Positions 1 to 9,765 are shown, counted from the stretch's first letter. The stretch: 64,000 nucleotides of DNA from Aliiruegeria sabulilitoris (GCF_001558155.1 NZ_LOAS01000009.1:62001-126000); one strand, 5' to 3'. Translations and numbers: made by a program. Notes: a model not told the origin generated them from the sequence alone.

Positions 1-1191
1 GGCCGCGGAGACCGGGCTTTCGGCAATATCGGCATCGTCTTTCTTCAACCGGCCGAAAAGCTCGTTGATCACCCAGTTGGCGGCGAGCTTGCCGTCGCGC
101 CCAGTGGCGACCTCCTCGAAATAGGACGCCGCTTCGGCCTCGGCGGTCAGCACCGAGGCGTCATATTCGGTCATACCGAAATCGGTCACGAAGCGGGCCT
201 TCTTCTCATCGGGCAGTTCGGGCAGCGTTTCGGCGATGCCGTCGACCCAGTCCTGTTCGATCTCTAGCGGCAGCAGGTCGGGGCAGGGGAAGTAGCGGTA
301 ATCATGCGCCTCTTCCTTGCTCCGCATCGAGCGGGTCTCGTTCTTGTCCGGATCGTAGAGGCGGGTTTCCTGATCGATGGATCCGCCATCTTCTAGGATC
401 GCGATCTGGCGACGCGCCTCGTAGTCGATGGCGGCCTGGATGAAGCGCATGGAGTTCATGTTCTTGATCTCGCAGCGTGTGCCGAGATGCGAGAAGTCCT
501 GCGTTTCCTGGTACTTCTCGTACTGGCCCGGACGGCAGACGGAGACGTTCACATCGGCCCGCAGGTTGCCGTTCTGCATGTTGCCATCGCAGGTGCCGAG
601 ATAGCGCAGGATCTGGCGCAGCTTGACGACATAGGCCGCCGCTTCTTCCGGTCCGCGGATGTCGGGGCGCGAGACGATCTCCATCAGCGCCACGCCGGTG
701 CGGTTGAGATCGACGAAGGACATGTGCGGATCCATGTCGTGAATCGACTTGCCTGCATCCTGCTCGATATGGATGCGCTCGATGCGCACCTTGCGGGCAA
801 TGCCGGGACCCATATCAACGAGCACTTCGCCCTCGCCCACGATCGGGTGGTAGAGCTGCGAGATCTGGTAGCCCTGCGGCAGGTCCGGGTAGAAATAGTT
901 CTTGCGGTCGAAGGCGGAGAACAGGTTGATTTCGGCCTTGAGGCCAAGCCCGGTGCGTACCGCCTGCTCGACGCAGAACTCGTTGATCACCGGCAGCATG
1001 CCCGGCATGCCGGCATCGATGAAGGCAACGTTGGAGTTCGGCTCGGCACCAAAGGTGGTCGAGGCGCCCGAAAACAGCTTGGCCCGGGAGGCGACCTGGG
1101 CATGGACTTCCATGCCGATCACCAGTTCCCAGTCTTCCTTGGCACCGGAAATGACCTTTGGTTTCGGGGCTTCATAGGTGAGGTCGAGCAT
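1..1191 (-). CDS. gatB: Aspartyl/glutamyl-tRNA(Asn/Gln) amidotransferase subunit B, 3' part missing
   Basis: GatB of the GatCAB complex binds misacylated Glu-tRNA(Gln) or Asp-tRNA(Asn), activates the carboxylate with ATP and accepts ammonia from GatA. The visible 397 residues include the family N-terminal stretch around [13 protein letters not shown] and the conserved segments [36 protein letters not shown] and [11 protein letters not shown]. The ATG at 1191 is preceded by AAAGGGACC. The C-terminal helical and tRNA-binding (YqeY-like) part lies beyond the left edge, so the gene is partial only because of the window. Identification is secure. Confidence 0.97.
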   Translation of the reverse strand, partial: MLDLTYEAPKPKVISGAKEDWELVIGMEVHAQVASRAKLFSGASTTFGAEPNSNVAFIDAGMPGMLPVINEFCVEQAVRTGLGLKAEINLFSAFDRKNYFYPDLPQGYQISQLYHPIVGEGEVLVDMGPGIARKVRIERIHIEQDAGKSIHDMDPHMSFVDLNRTGVALMEIVSRPDIRGPEEAAAYVVKLRQILRYLGTCDGNMQNGNLRADVNVSVCRPGQYEKYQETQDFSHLGTRCEIKNMNSMRFIQAAIDYEARRQIAILEDGGSIDQETRLYDPDKNETRSMRSKEEAHDYRYFPCPDLLPLEIEQDWVDGIAETLPELPDEKKARFVTDFGMTEYDASVLTAEAEAASYFEEVATGRDGKLAANWVINELFGRLKKDDADIAESPVSAA

Positions 1192-1453
1192 TGCGCAGGT
1201 CCCTTTGGCTGATCGCAGCGGTCTTAGAACAGCGCGGGGTAAGGGGCAAGTCGTCTGGCGCGATCCATCGCCATTCCCGCGCGCCTGAAGCCGACGATGC
1301 CGCCTGGGCGGGCGTTTCGAAGCAGGGAGGATTGGCCGGCCGGTCCCGGGTTTGCGGGAAATCGCCGATGTATTTTCGTCACCTTTGCCGCAGAACGCGA
1401 ATTCGGGTATGAGAAGCTGCCTTGCGGTTTGAGGCGGTTAACGAGAGTTACAG

Positions 1454-2143
1454 ATGTCCAATCTGATTGCGCGCATTGCCAAGGCTTCTGTCCTGGTTGG
1501 GGCGCTGACCCTTGCGGCTTGTGCCGATGTTCAACAGGCGCTTGGGCCCGATGGCGAGCCAACGGCGAGGGCTTCGACCAAGACGCCCGAGCTTGACTAC
1601 GCGATGCGTTGGGATCACCAGCCGAATTCGGATGCGTGGACGGCGACTGCGGTGTCAGCGCTGCGCACGCATGGGGCGGTTCTGCCCCACATGGTTCCAC
1701 GCGATATCGAGAAATGGTGCCCCGGCTATGTCAATGGCAGCCAGGAGGAGCGGGAAGCGTTCTGGGTCGGGCTGATCTCGGCACTGGCCAAGCATGAAAG
1801 CACCTGGAATCCAAAGGCCGTTGGCGGTGGCGGGGCCTGGTTCGGTCTTGTTCAGATCTCGCCGCAAACGGCGCGCGGTTACAATTGCGCGGCACGCAGC
1901 GGTGAGGCGCTCAAGAACGGGGCGAGCAATGTCAGCTGTGCCATCCGGATCATGTCTTCGACGGTGTCGCGCGATGGCGTGGTGAGCGAAGGGATGCGCG
2001 GCGTGGCGGCCGATTGGGGGCCGTTCCATTCCGCCAAGAAACGCTCGGACATGATCGCGTGGACGCGGTCGCAGCCTTTCTGCCAGGGAAAGGCCGAGGC
2101 CAAGGGGCCTGCGGCTCTCCTGAAGGGTATGACAAAGGGCTGA
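1454..2143 (+). CDS. Lipoprotein with lytic-transglycosylase-like (SLT) domain
   Basis: A 229-residue protein with a lipoprotein signal peptide: hydrophobic segment from about residue 11, then LAAC with lipidated Cys23. A lysozyme-like fold follows at about 85-215. The motif AKHESTWNP supplies the probable catalytic Glu115, and the downstream WFGLVQISPQTA matches the GLxQI segment of SLT-type transglycosylases, so it probably cleaves murein glycan strands from a membrane anchor in the periplasm. Several cysteines (89, about 155 and 167) could form disulfides. It is a single gene, closed by a strong terminator. Enzyme class is inferred from motifs; the substrate is not shown. Confidence 0.8.
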   Translation: MSNLIARIAKASVLVGALTLAACADVQQALGPDGEPTARASTKTPELDYAMRWDHQPNSDAWTATAVSALRTHGAVLPHMVPRDIEKWCPGYVNGSQEEREAFWVGLISALAKHESTWNPKAVGGGGAWFGLVQISPQTARGYNCAARSGEALKNGASNVSCAIRIMSSTVSRDGVVSEGMRGVAADWGPFHSAKKRSDMIAWTRSQPFCQGKAEAKGPAALLKGMTKG

Positions 2144-2176
2144 GTTTTTCTCCATTGCCCAGAGCAGTGCGCAAGC

Positions 2177-2207
2177 GGCCGGAAAATTTCCGGCCGTTTT
2201 GTTGTTT
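2177..2207 (+). terminator. Rho-independent terminator after the SLT lipoprotein gene
   Basis: Perfect inverted repeat GGCCGGAAA/TTTCCGGCC (2177-2195) with almost no spacer, followed by GTTTTGTTGTTT. It lies 34 bases after the stop of the transglycosylase-like gene and before the Lrp gene. Confidence 0.85.
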
Positions 2208-2287
2208 GCGAGTTGTATATTCGACGGCATTCCTCACGGGCATTAATTTGCTTGAAAGTGGTTTTGCATTCCGGCAAATATCCGGTC

Positions 2288-2761
2288 ATGGATGACATTG
2301 ACCGAAAAATTTGCGGCCTTTTGCAGGGAAACGCCCGTGCTTCCAGCGCGGAACTGGCCGAAGCGGTTGGCCTGTCGGTTTCCTCTGCACATGAGCGGGT
2401 GCGCCGGTTGGTGTCGCAAGGCGTGGTGATCGGGTGGCAGGCGCGTCTGGAGCCGGATGCGGTCGGGGCGGGGCTTTGCGCGCTTGTGTTCATCGATATG
2501 GATTACGAGGGTGAGCCGGAAGCCTGCGCTGCGCTTGTCGCGCGACCGGAGGTGATGGAACTGCACCATGTGAGTGGTGCGCACTCCTACTTGATGAAGA
2601 TTCGGGTGCGGGACAGCCGGTCGCTGCAAGCCTTTCTGCAGGAGGTGTTGAAACCATTGCCAGCCGTGCGCCGGACGGAAACCCTGCTGTCGCTGGAAGC
2701 CCTGAAGGAGACGACGGCCATGCCGATCGCCGGTCTGGACATTGGCGGGGACGATGCTTGA
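2288..2761 (+). CDS. Lrp/AsnC-family transcriptional regulator
   Basis: A 157-residue regulator with an N-terminal AsnC-type helix-turn-helix (MDDIDRKICGLLQGNARAS, then AELAEAVGLSVSSAHERVRRL at about 20-41) and a C-terminal RAM/ligand-binding domain (about 60-140, including HHVSGAHSYLMKIRV). Such proteins sense amino acids and often control an adjacent amino-acid exporter, and here a LysE exporter overlaps its 3' end. The ATG at 2288 is chosen because the family begins at this point (LDxxDRKIL); the frame is open further upstream, but that stretch is not family-like. Regulation of the exporter is inferred from context. Confidence 0.9.
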   Translation: MDDIDRKICGLLQGNARASSAELAEAVGLSVSSAHERVRRLVSQGVVIGWQARLEPDAVGAGLCALVFIDMDYEGEPEACAALVARPEVMELHHVSGAHSYLMKIRVRDSRSLQAFLQEVLKPLPAVRRTETLLSLEALKETTAMPIAGLDIGGDDA

Positions 2762-3389
2762 GGTTCTGCTCAAGGGAATCGGGATCGGTTTCGCCATTGC
2801 CGCCCCGGTCGGTCCGATCGGGCTGCTTTGTATCCGGCGGACGCTCATCGATGGGCGCGCGGCGGGGCTGGCGACCGGACTCGGGGCCGCAACCGCGGAT
2901 GGAAGCTATGGGCTGATGGTGGCAGCGGGCTTCGCGGCGACGGGCGTGCTGGTCTCCTATGCCGCGCCGCTGGCCGTAGCGGGTGGGGTGTTGGTGGCTC
3001 TTCTCGGAGCCATGTCGCTAAAGAGGTTCTTCGTCACGCCAGATATGCCGGAAACTCAACCGGCCAGTGGCGTACGCCCCTATCGGGGGGTGGCGACTGC
3101 GTGGACGACAACATTCTTCCTTACGCTTTCCAACCCGATGACAATCCTGGCCTTTATCGGCATGGTGGCCGCGCTTGGCTCGGCAGCCTCGGGCAATCCG
3201 GCCGCGCCCTATTGGCTGGTCATCGGGGTCTTCGCTGGATCGGCGCTCTGGTGGCTGCTGCTGGTACAACTTGCGCTCTTCGTCGGAAATCGGATGAAGC
3301 CTGCCGCCCTGCGCTGGCTGGATTTCGTTTCAGGAACAGTGCTTCTCGTCTGGGGGGGCTGGATCGCGGGCGGGACCATGATCGGATAG
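2754..3389 (+). CDS. LysE-family amino-acid/metabolite exporter
   Basis: A polytopic inner-membrane protein of 211 residues with about six hydrophobic segments. Near the N-terminus it has the LysE/RhtB hallmark APVGPIGLLCIRRTL, and TLSNPMTILAFIGM in the middle, where the family has NPK. It probably exports an amino acid or homoserine-like compound by proton antiport. ATG 2754 has GGCGGGGAC just upstream and lies inside the end of the Lrp gene (8-base overlap), so the two are translationally coupled. A TTG at 2742 is an alternative start. The substrate cannot be read from sequence. Confidence 0.88.
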   Translation: MLEVLLKGIGIGFAIAAPVGPIGLLCIRRTLIDGRAAGLATGLGAATADGSYGLMVAAGFAATGVLVSYAAPLAVAGGVLVALLGAMSLKRFFVTPDMPETQPASGVRPYRGVATAWTTTFFLTLSNPMTILAFIGMVAALGSAASGNPAAPYWLVIGVFAGSALWWLLLVQLALFVGNRMKPAALRWLDFVSGTVLLVWGGWIAGGTMIG

Positions 3390-3638
3390 CGACGGGCCGG
3401 ACAGTTCTCGCCAAGTCCGGCGTTTTTCGGACAGAGTAACCATCCGAGAGCAGCGTTCCAAAGACGCGGGTGCGCGAGGCGCCCCGTCAACAACGGCTAC
3501 CTGCTCGGAGGGGATCAAGAATGGTCGCATCCGACGGATCCGAGACCGCGTCATTTGGGTGCGGTTCTCGAAATATCGGTGCCGACACGCGCGGCTTGTG
3601 AGCGATCCACTCGGTCGGCCGGTTGCCGTCCCGAGACG

Positions 3639-4514
3639 TCAGGCCGACTGCGTCGAGCGGACCCAGCGAGGGCGGCGGGTCATTTCGGCCAGCGAGACAG
3701 TCGGCGCGTGCCGGCCGCCGAGCTTGAGGGTTGCTGCCTTGAGTTCCTCGATGGCCTCGTTGGAGTTCGTCGAGAGTGACTTGGCTGGGATCGGACGCCC
3801 GAAGGTCAGCCGGAAGGGCTGGCTGTCCTTGTTCAGCGTCTCGTGGAAGAGCGTAATGTCGCGCAGGCTCGGGTGGATCATGTCGAACAGGTAGAAGAGC
3901 GCCGAGTTGCGCGCGCGCATGTTCACCGGGATCACGTCCAGATCCCATTTGCGGGCGATCATCGCCGCCGAGGCCATCCACTCGCGCTCATGCAGTTTGA
4001 GCCAGCGGCGCTTTGCCAGCCGGCCGGAGGGGAAGATCACGCCGATTCGGCCTTGTTCGATCGCCTTGCGGGTATAGGCCATGGTTTCGCGCGTCTTGGC
4101 GTGGCTACGTTTCTCCAGCCGCCATTCGACCGGGCAGATCATGGTGCTCATCTGCGGCATGAACCGCAGGATGTCGGAATTGGCGTAGATGAAGGGATCC
4201 TGACGGCGCCGGGTGATCGCGTCCCACAGGATGATTCCGTCGCCGATTCCCGTCGGGTGGTTGGCAACGATCAACGCCGGCCCATCGACCGGCACGTTCT
4301 CAAGACCACTGACCTGAACGTCCTTCGCGATCAGATCGGCCATGCGGCGCATGATGACGTCATTCGGCTCGTCGCGGAGTTCGGAACTCAGCTCGATGGT
4401 CCGGTCATATCCGAGCATCTTGTTCAACAGGCGATGGGCATTTCGGCTGACGAAATTGTCCTTGAAGAGCCAGGCAGCCCTTTCTTCGATCATGGGATCA
4501 ATTCTATCTCGCAT
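3639..4514 (-). CDS. PlsC-like lysophospholipid acyltransferase family protein
   Basis: A 291-residue acyltransferase of the LPLAT superfamily. The catalytic block is VANHPTGIGDG at about 84-94, where the usual HX4D is spaced as H-X5-D. The second block is VIFPSGRLAKRRW at about 157-169, the acceptor-binding region. Such enzymes transfer acyl groups to lysophospholipids or ornithine-lipid-like acceptors at the inner membrane. GAGGTAAGGC precedes the ATG at 4514. It is monocistronic. A second protein with the same NHPxGIxDG signature is encoded at 27452-28357. The acceptor is unknown. Confidence 0.8.
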   Translation of the reverse strand: MRDRIDPMIEERAAWLFKDNFVSRNAHRLLNKMLGYDRTIELSSELRDEPNDVIMRRMADLIAKDVQVSGLENVPVDGPALIVANHPTGIGDGIILWDAITRRRQDPFIYANSDILRFMPQMSTMICPVEWRLEKRSHAKTRETMAYTRKAIEQGRIGVIFPSGRLAKRRWLKLHEREWMASAAMIARKWDLDVIPVNMRARNSALFYLFDMIHPSLRDITLFHETLNKDSQPFRLTFGRPIPAKSLSTNSNEAIEELKAATLKLGGRHAPTVSLAEMTRRPRWVRSTQSA

Positions 4515-4835
4515 GCCTTACCTCAGCAAATCTGTGGGATAACGGAAAATACATTCAATAGACGGTACGTTCCGCACCCAGCCATTGCGCATTCCCACAA
4601 CGCTACGACCGCAATTTAGCACCTTGATGACGACCCGTCACCCGGAACGGATGCCTTGCAGCCGAAGAACGCCCTTTTTTCGGTCATTTTGCAGATGGGC
4701 AGGGGCGGGGGGCGCTGCGCCTTGCGCTTTTTCAAGCGCTCCCCGTGGGATTCCTGCGTAAATGCGATACGCGATTCTCCGCTTGATGCGCGGTAAACAA
4801 CCGTTTTTACTCGATATGATCGCCTCTTCCGGGCG
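4515..4835. other. Intergenic stretch without a supportable gene
   Basis: 321 bases between two minus-strand genes. Open frames here have no start with a ribosome site and no recognisable family. The part next to the acyltransferase start is somewhat AT-richer (around 4535-4560) and is the likely promoter region of that gene. Confidence 0.6.
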
Positions 4836-7388
4836 TCAGGCCCCGAGGATGCGACCAACCATTTCCGAGCTGTCACGACTCAGTTCCCGCGTGGCTGCCA
4901 GCCGTTCCAGGTTCTCTCGGATGAGCCCCTGACGGTCCGCATCATAGCGCTTCCAGGTCTCGAACGCGGTCAGCATGCGCGCCGTGGTCTGCGGGTTGAC
5001 CGGGTCCAGGCGGATCAGCCAGTCGGTCAGCAGCGCGTAGCTCGCGCCCGACGGGTCGTGGAAGCCGGCCGCGTTCATGGCCAGCCCGCCCATGACCGAG
5101 CGGAAACGGTTGGGGTTCTTCCAGTCGAAATCCTTGTCCTCGGTCAGATGGCGGACCACGTCGGCGGCCTTGGCCGGAGCGGCAAGGCTGGATTGGAGGC
5201 CGAACCATTTGTCCATGACCAGCCGGTCCTTCTGCCATTGGCGGCGGAAGGCGGCGAGCGCAGCCTCGGCCTTGCCGATGTCGAGCAGGCAGGCCAAAGC
5301 GCCAAGCTGCTCGGTCATGTTGTCGGCGGTTTCATACTGGGACTGGGCGCGGGCGCCGCCGTCCAACAGGCTCAGGAAGCCAAGTGCGGACTGGCGCAGG
5401 GCGCGTTGGCCGGCATCGCTTGCATCGGGGCGGTAGGGGCCGTGCACGGCCATGTCGTCATAGAGATCGGACAGGGTGGAGCCGAGCCGTTGGGCGATTG
5501 CCTCGCGCAGCTGCTGGACCGCGTCGTGGATTGCGAGCGGGTCTGGGGTCCGCCCCGACTGAAAGAGCGTCTGGGCGAGGTCGTCCTGCCCGGGCAGTCC
5601 GAGGGCGAGAGCGCGGAAGGCCGGGTCCAACGTCTCGTCGCGGGCCACGTTCTCCAGCGCCGAGAGCAGCGCCGGGTCGGGGGCGGCGCCTTCGGTGATC
5701 ATTCGGACCAGCACGTCCTTGGCCAGCGTCCGGCCCGCTTCCCACTTGTTGAAGGGGTCGGTGTCATGGGCGAGCAGGAAGGCACGTTCGCCGGCGCTCT
5801 GCTCGCGCTGCAGCACCACGGGGGCGGAAAAACCGCGCAGGATCGAGGCGACAGGTTTCGCGGAGAGCCCGTCAAAAGTAAAACTCTGTTCGGGTTCTGT
5901 CAGTTCCAGAACCCGCGTCGGCACCACCTCGTCGCCATTGGGCGAAAGCAGCCCGACGGCGACCGGGATCACGAGCGGTTCCTTGTAGGGCTGACCTGGC
6001 GTGGGGGGCGTCGTTTGCGACAGAGTGAGTGTGTAGGTGCCGTTCTCGAAGCTCTCCTGCACGGCGATGCGCGGTGTGCCGGCCTGGCTGTACCAGCGCT
6101 TGAATTGCGACAGGTCGCGGCCGGTGGCGTCCTCGAAGACCTTCAGCCAATCCTCGATCGTGGCGGCGTCGCCGTCGTGGCGGGTGAAATAGAGATCCAG
6201 CGCCTTGGAATACCCCTCGTCGCCGACAAGGCGCTTGAGCATGCCGATCACCTCGGCGCCTTTTTCATAGACGGTCGCGGTATAGAAATTGTTGATCTCG
6301 ACGAAGCTCTCGGGGCGCACCGGGTGGGCAAGCGGGCCGTTATCCTCACGGAACTGGCGGGCGCGCAGGGCCAGAACATCGTTGATGCGCTGCACCGCGT
6401 GGGAGCGCTCGTCGCCGGAGAATTGCTGGTCGCGGAAGACGGTCAGCCCCTCCTTCAGACAGAGCTGGAACCAGTCGCGGCAGGTAATGCGGTTGCCGGT
6501 CCAGTTGTGGAAATACTCATGCGCGATAATGCTCTCGATGCGCTCGAAATTGGCGTCCGTTGCCGTCTCGGGCGATGCCAGCACGGCGGAGGAGTTGAAG
6601 ATGTTCAACCCCTTGTTCTCCATCGCTCCCATGTTGAAATCGTCCACGGCGACGATGTTGAACACGTCGAGATCGTATTCCCGGCCATAGACCTCCTCGT
6701 CCCATTTCATCGAACGCTTGAGCGCGTCCATGCCAAAGGCGCATTTCTTGAGATCGGGTTTACGAACCCAGATATTCAGCTCGACATCGCGGCCGGAGCG
6801 GGTGGTGAAGCGATCCGGGTGGTTGACCAGATCGCCCGCCACCAACGCGAAGAGATAGGCGGGCTTGGGCCAGGGGTCCGACCATTCGGCCCAGCCATCG
6901 CCCTTGGCCACCGGGTTGCCATTGGACAGCAGCACCGGAAGCGCGCCTTCGATGCGCACATCGAAGGGGGCCATCACGTCGGGGCGGTCAGGGTAGTAGG
7001 TGATCTTGCGAAAGCCTTCGGCCTCGCACTGGGTGCAATACATGCCGTTCGACATGTAAAGACCTTCCAGGGCAGTGTTCGTCTGCGGGCTGATCTCGAC
7101 CTCGGCTTCCCAGGTGAACGGGCCATCGGGGACTTCGCAGGTGATACCGCCTTCGGTTGCGACCGGGGTCACGTCCTTGCCGTCGATCCGGGCGTGGATC
7201 AGCTTGAGCTGCTCGCCATGCAGGAAGAAGGCGCCGCCCTTGCTGTCTGGATTTGGCGCGAAGGAGATTCTGGAAATCACCCGCGTCGCCTCTGGCGCCA
7301 GCTGGAAGGTCAGCTGGACCTGCTCCACGACATGGGTGAAAGGCGTGTAGTCGGCGAGATGGATCGTTCTGGGATCGTCGAGAGACAT
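4836..7388 (-). CDS. pepN: Aminopeptidase N (M1 zinc metallopeptidase)
   Basis: An 850-residue cytosolic aminopeptidase that removes N-terminal residues from peptides. The zinc site is complete: HEYFH at 290-294 with the third ligand Glu313 in LKEGLTVFRDQQF, and the exopeptidase motif GAMEN at 254-258. Length and the C-terminal alpha-helical domain (about 540-850) match gammaproteobacterial-type PepN (about 870 residues). GGAGATTTCCCG lies before ATG 7388. It is monocistronic, with an intergenic region on each side. Confidence 0.97.
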   Translation of the reverse strand: MSLDDPRTIHLADYTPFTHVVEQVQLTFQLAPEATRVISRISFAPNPDSKGGAFFLHGEQLKLIHARIDGKDVTPVATEGGITCEVPDGPFTWEAEVEISPQTNTALEGLYMSNGMYCTQCEAEGFRKITYYPDRPDVMAPFDVRIEGALPVLLSNGNPVAKGDGWAEWSDPWPKPAYLFALVAGDLVNHPDRFTTRSGRDVELNIWVRKPDLKKCAFGMDALKRSMKWDEEVYGREYDLDVFNIVAVDDFNMGAMENKGLNIFNSSAVLASPETATDANFERIESIIAHEYFHNWTGNRITCRDWFQLCLKEGLTVFRDQQFSGDERSHAVQRINDVLALRARQFREDNGPLAHPVRPESFVEINNFYTATVYEKGAEVIGMLKRLVGDEGYSKALDLYFTRHDGDAATIEDWLKVFEDATGRDLSQFKRWYSQAGTPRIAVQESFENGTYTLTLSQTTPPTPGQPYKEPLVIPVAVGLLSPNGDEVVPTRVLELTEPEQSFTFDGLSAKPVASILRGFSAPVVLQREQSAGERAFLLAHDTDPFNKWEAGRTLAKDVLVRMITEGAAPDPALLSALENVARDETLDPAFRALALGLPGQDDLAQTLFQSGRTPDPLAIHDAVQQLREAIAQRLGSTLSDLYDDMAVHGPYRPDASDAGQRALRQSALGFLSLLDGGARAQSQYETADNMTEQLGALACLLDIGKAEAALAAFRRQWQKDRLVMDKWFGLQSSLAAPAKAADVVRHLTEDKDFDWKNPNRFRSVMGGLAMNAAGFHDPSGASYALLTDWLIRLDPVNPQTTARMLTAFETWKRYDADRQGLIRENLERLAATRELSRDSSEMVGRILGA

Positions 7389-7657
7389 CGGGAAATCTCC
7401 TAAATGTTTGCGCGCACCCTATGAGGGACGGCGGGCGCCCGCAACGCCCCTTCACGGCGACATTTTGAGGGCGTCGGGCAACAGACGCGCGACATCTGGG
7501 AGGAGCGGTGCGCGCGTGAAGCAGTGCCGAAATCCACCTGCGCAGCTTCTTTTTGTCCCCAATGTTTGGTTTCGAGGTTTTCTGGCTTTGCGCTATAATG
7601 GCAACCGAGAGGATGGTCAGGAACGGCTCCTGCGCCGCCGAGAGGGAAGGGATTGAT

Positions 7658-8437
7658 ATGAGACGTTTATCGAGCGCTGTCGCCGTGGGTGGCTTTCTTA
7701 CAATGTCCAGCCTTGCCGCGGCCCAGGACATGGCCCCGGTGGAGGCGGCCGGCTATGGCGGGACGGCCGATAGTGGCTGGACCTATCAGTTGCAGCTTTA
7801 CATCTGGGGCACGGAAGTGGGCGGTGTCGCCAATGGCAACGATTTCGATATCGGGTTCGACACCCTTGTTGAGAACCTGAACTTTGCCCTGATGGGCGGG
7901 TTGAAGGCCTATAACGGCAACTGGATGAGCTATGGCGAGTTGGGATATGCCGCTCTCGGCTACAAGGACGACGCGACCATCAACACCTCCATCGGTGTCG
8001 ATATCGACGTCGATCTCGACACCGAGGTAAAGTCGACGGTGGTGTCCTTTGGTGGTGGCTACCGGGTGATCAACGAGCCAAACTACACGATGTATGTGAC
8101 GGGCGGCGCCCGTTACCTCAGGCTGGACTCCACAATCCAGCTGAAGGTTGCGAACCAGAAACTGTCGCTCGAAAGCGACGATGACTACTGGGATGCCGTG
8201 GTCGGCCTGCAGGGCGAGGCGCGCTTCAACGAGAACTGGTTCATGCCCTGGGTTCTGGATGTCGGCGCCGGCCAGTCGGACCTGACATGGCAGGCCGGGC
8301 TCGGGGTCGGCTACCGGTTCGGGCGCAACGATATCGTTTTCGGCTATCGCCACATGGAGTGGGAACTTCCGGATGACGACATGGTCACCAACTACTACCA
8401 AAGCGGCCCGATGCTGCTCTGGAATTTCCGCTTCTGA
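7658..8437 (+). CDS. Outer-membrane beta-barrel protein (porin-like, small)
   Basis: A 259-residue secreted protein: signal peptide MRRLSSAVAVGGFLTMSSLAAAQ, then alternating hydrophobic/polar strands rich in Gly, Tyr and Trp, ending in GPMLLWNFRF with the terminal Phe expected of BAM substrates. Segments such as VSFGGGYRVINEPNYTMYVTG and GLGVGYRFGRNDIVFGYRH look like barrel hairpins. AGAGGGAAGG lies 7 bases before ATG 7658; the frame is open upstream, but that part is not barrel-like. It closes with a terminator. Function is unknown; it resembles small roseobacter outer-membrane barrels without a defined substrate. Confidence 0.75.
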   Translation: MRRLSSAVAVGGFLTMSSLAAAQDMAPVEAAGYGGTADSGWTYQLQLYIWGTEVGGVANGNDFDIGFDTLVENLNFALMGGLKAYNGNWMSYGELGYAALGYKDDATINTSIGVDIDVDLDTEVKSTVVSFGGGYRVINEPNYTMYVTGGARYLRLDSTIQLKVANQKLSLESDDDYWDAVVGLQGEARFNENWFMPWVLDVGAGQSDLTWQAGLGVGYRFGRNDIVFGYRHMEWELPDDDMVTNYYQSGPMLLWNFRF

Positions 8438-8461
8438 ACCATCGAAACCGAAATGCAGGAA

Positions 8462-8489
8462 GGGCCGTCGGTCTCCGGCGGCCCTTTTC
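8462..8489 (+). terminator. Rho-independent terminator after the outer-membrane barrel gene
   Basis: Stem GGGCCGTCGG/CCGGCGGCCC (8462-8484, one G-T pair, loop TCT) followed by TTTTCC. Confidence 0.85.
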
Positions 8490-8527
8490 CTGTCGTAGCG
8501 GGCGCGGCTTCCGTCTAAGACGGTCCA

Positions 8528-9637
8528 ATGGATAACGAGACATTTGAAATCTACCTCGTGGCGACGCCGGGGCTGGAAACCGTGCTCTGCGAGGAGGCGC
8601 GGGAATGCGGCTTTGCCGGGGCGGCGGTCACCGATGGCGGCGTGGCCTTTACCGGCGGCTGGCCGGATGTCTGGCGGGCGAACCTGGTCTTGCGGGGCGC
8701 GACGCGGGTGCTGGCCCGGATCGGATCGTTCCGCGCCTTCCACCTCGCGCAGCTCGACAAGCGTTCGCGGAAATTCGACTGGGCGCAGGTGATACGGCGC
8801 GGGCAGGCGGTCAAGGTCGAGGTGACGACGAAGAAATCCAAGATCTACCACGCAGGCGCCGCCGCGCAGAGGATCGAGCGGGCGCTGGTCGAGGAGGCGG
8901 GGGCCGAGGTCTCGGCCGAGGCGCCGCTGCGCCTGCTGGTGCGGATCGACGACAACCTCGTGACGGTCTCGGTCGATAGCACGGGCCCATCGCTGCACAA
9001 GCGCGGGCACAAGGAATTCGTCGGCAAGGCGCCGATGCGCGAGACGATGGCGGCGATGTTCCTGCGCCAATGCGGGTATCATGGCTCCGAGCCGGTGCTG
9101 GACCCGATGTGCGGCTCCGGCACCTTCGTGATCGAGGCCGCCGAGATCGCCGCCGGGCTGGCCCCGGGCCGCACGCGACGTTTTTCCTTCGAGGAACTGC
9201 CGGGCTTCGATCCCGCCGCGTGGGAGGGGCTGCGCGCGGGCGTGCAGCCGGTGGTGCCCGAGGCGCGCTTCTATGGCTCGGACCGGGATGACGGCGCCAT
9301 TCGCGGTGCTCAGGCCAATGCGGAGCGGGCAGGGGTGACCGATTGGTGCAGCTTCACGCGCGGTGCGGTGGCGGACTTGCAACGCCCCGACGGACCGCCG
9401 GGGCTGGTGATGATCAACCCGCCCTATGGCGCGCGGATTGGCAACAAGAAGCCGCTCTTTGCGCTGCATAACGCGCTCGGACAGGTGCTGAAGGAGCGTT
9501 TCCACGGCTGGCGCGTGGGGATCATCACCTCGGATGGCGGGTTGGCCAAGGCGACCGGGCTGCCCTTCCTGCCCACGGGCGCGCCGGTGGCGCATGGCGG
9601 GCTGAAGGTGCAGCTCTACCGGACTGAGGCGCTCTGA
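8528..9637 (+). CDS. THUMP-domain 23S rRNA guanine-N2-methyltransferase-like protein (COG0116)
   Basis: A 369-residue protein: N-terminal ferredoxin-like/THUMP RNA-binding region (about 1-155) and a C-terminal class I SAM-dependent methyltransferase domain. The SAM-binding loop is DPMCGSGTFVIEAAE (about 194-208) and the catalytic motif is INPPYG (about 298-303), typical of N2-guanine RNA methylases related to the N-terminal half of RlmL. It lacks the second methyltransferase half of E. coli RlmL, as is usual in alphaproteobacteria. It starts 38 bases after the terminator of the previous gene. The exact modified base is not deducible. Confidence 0.88.
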   Translation: MDNETFEIYLVATPGLETVLCEEARECGFAGAAVTDGGVAFTGGWPDVWRANLVLRGATRVLARIGSFRAFHLAQLDKRSRKFDWAQVIRRGQAVKVEVTTKKSKIYHAGAAAQRIERALVEEAGAEVSAEAPLRLLVRIDDNLVTVSVDSTGPSLHKRGHKEFVGKAPMRETMAAMFLRQCGYHGSEPVLDPMCGSGTFVIEAAEIAAGLAPGRTRRFSFEELPGFDPAAWEGLRAGVQPVVPEARFYGSDRDDGAIRGAQANAERAGVTDWCSFTRGAVADLQRPDGPPGLVMINPPYGARIGNKKPLFALHNALGQVLKERFHGWRVGIITSDGGLAKATGLPFLPTGAPVAHGGLKVQLYRTEAL

Positions 9638-9676
9638 CGGCAGCTGTTTAGGGCACCTCGCTGCGCACCCATTGGT

Positions 9677-9765
9677 TCGGGCGTCCAGCCCGGAGTGAGA
9701 GGGGACCGTGGCCGCAGTGCGGCCGCGTAAGCCCCTCGAACGCCCGACCCTCCCCCCGGGGAGGG
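9677..9765. repeat. Dense cluster of inverted repeats
   Basis: Three nested or adjacent stems lie in about 90 bases: TCGGGCGT (9677-9684) pairs with ACGCCCGA (9740-9747); inside them lies CGTGGCCGC-AGT-GCGGCCGCG (about 9707-9727); immediately after is CCCTCCCC-CC-GGGGAGGG (9748-9765). It sits between two convergent genes. No long U run follows, so it is not a classical terminator. It may be an mRNA 3'-end stabiliser or an extragenic repeat. Confidence 0.55.

Noticed and set aside
5058-7403. 781-codon open frame antisense to pepN
   Set aside because: Mirror of a high-GC coding gene; no signal, domain or ribosome site, while pepN is complete on the other strand.
7667-9595. 642-codon minus-strand frame across the barrel and methyltransferase genes
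   Set aside because: Spans two well-supported plus-strand genes and their terminator; Arg/His-rich composition typical of antisense frames.
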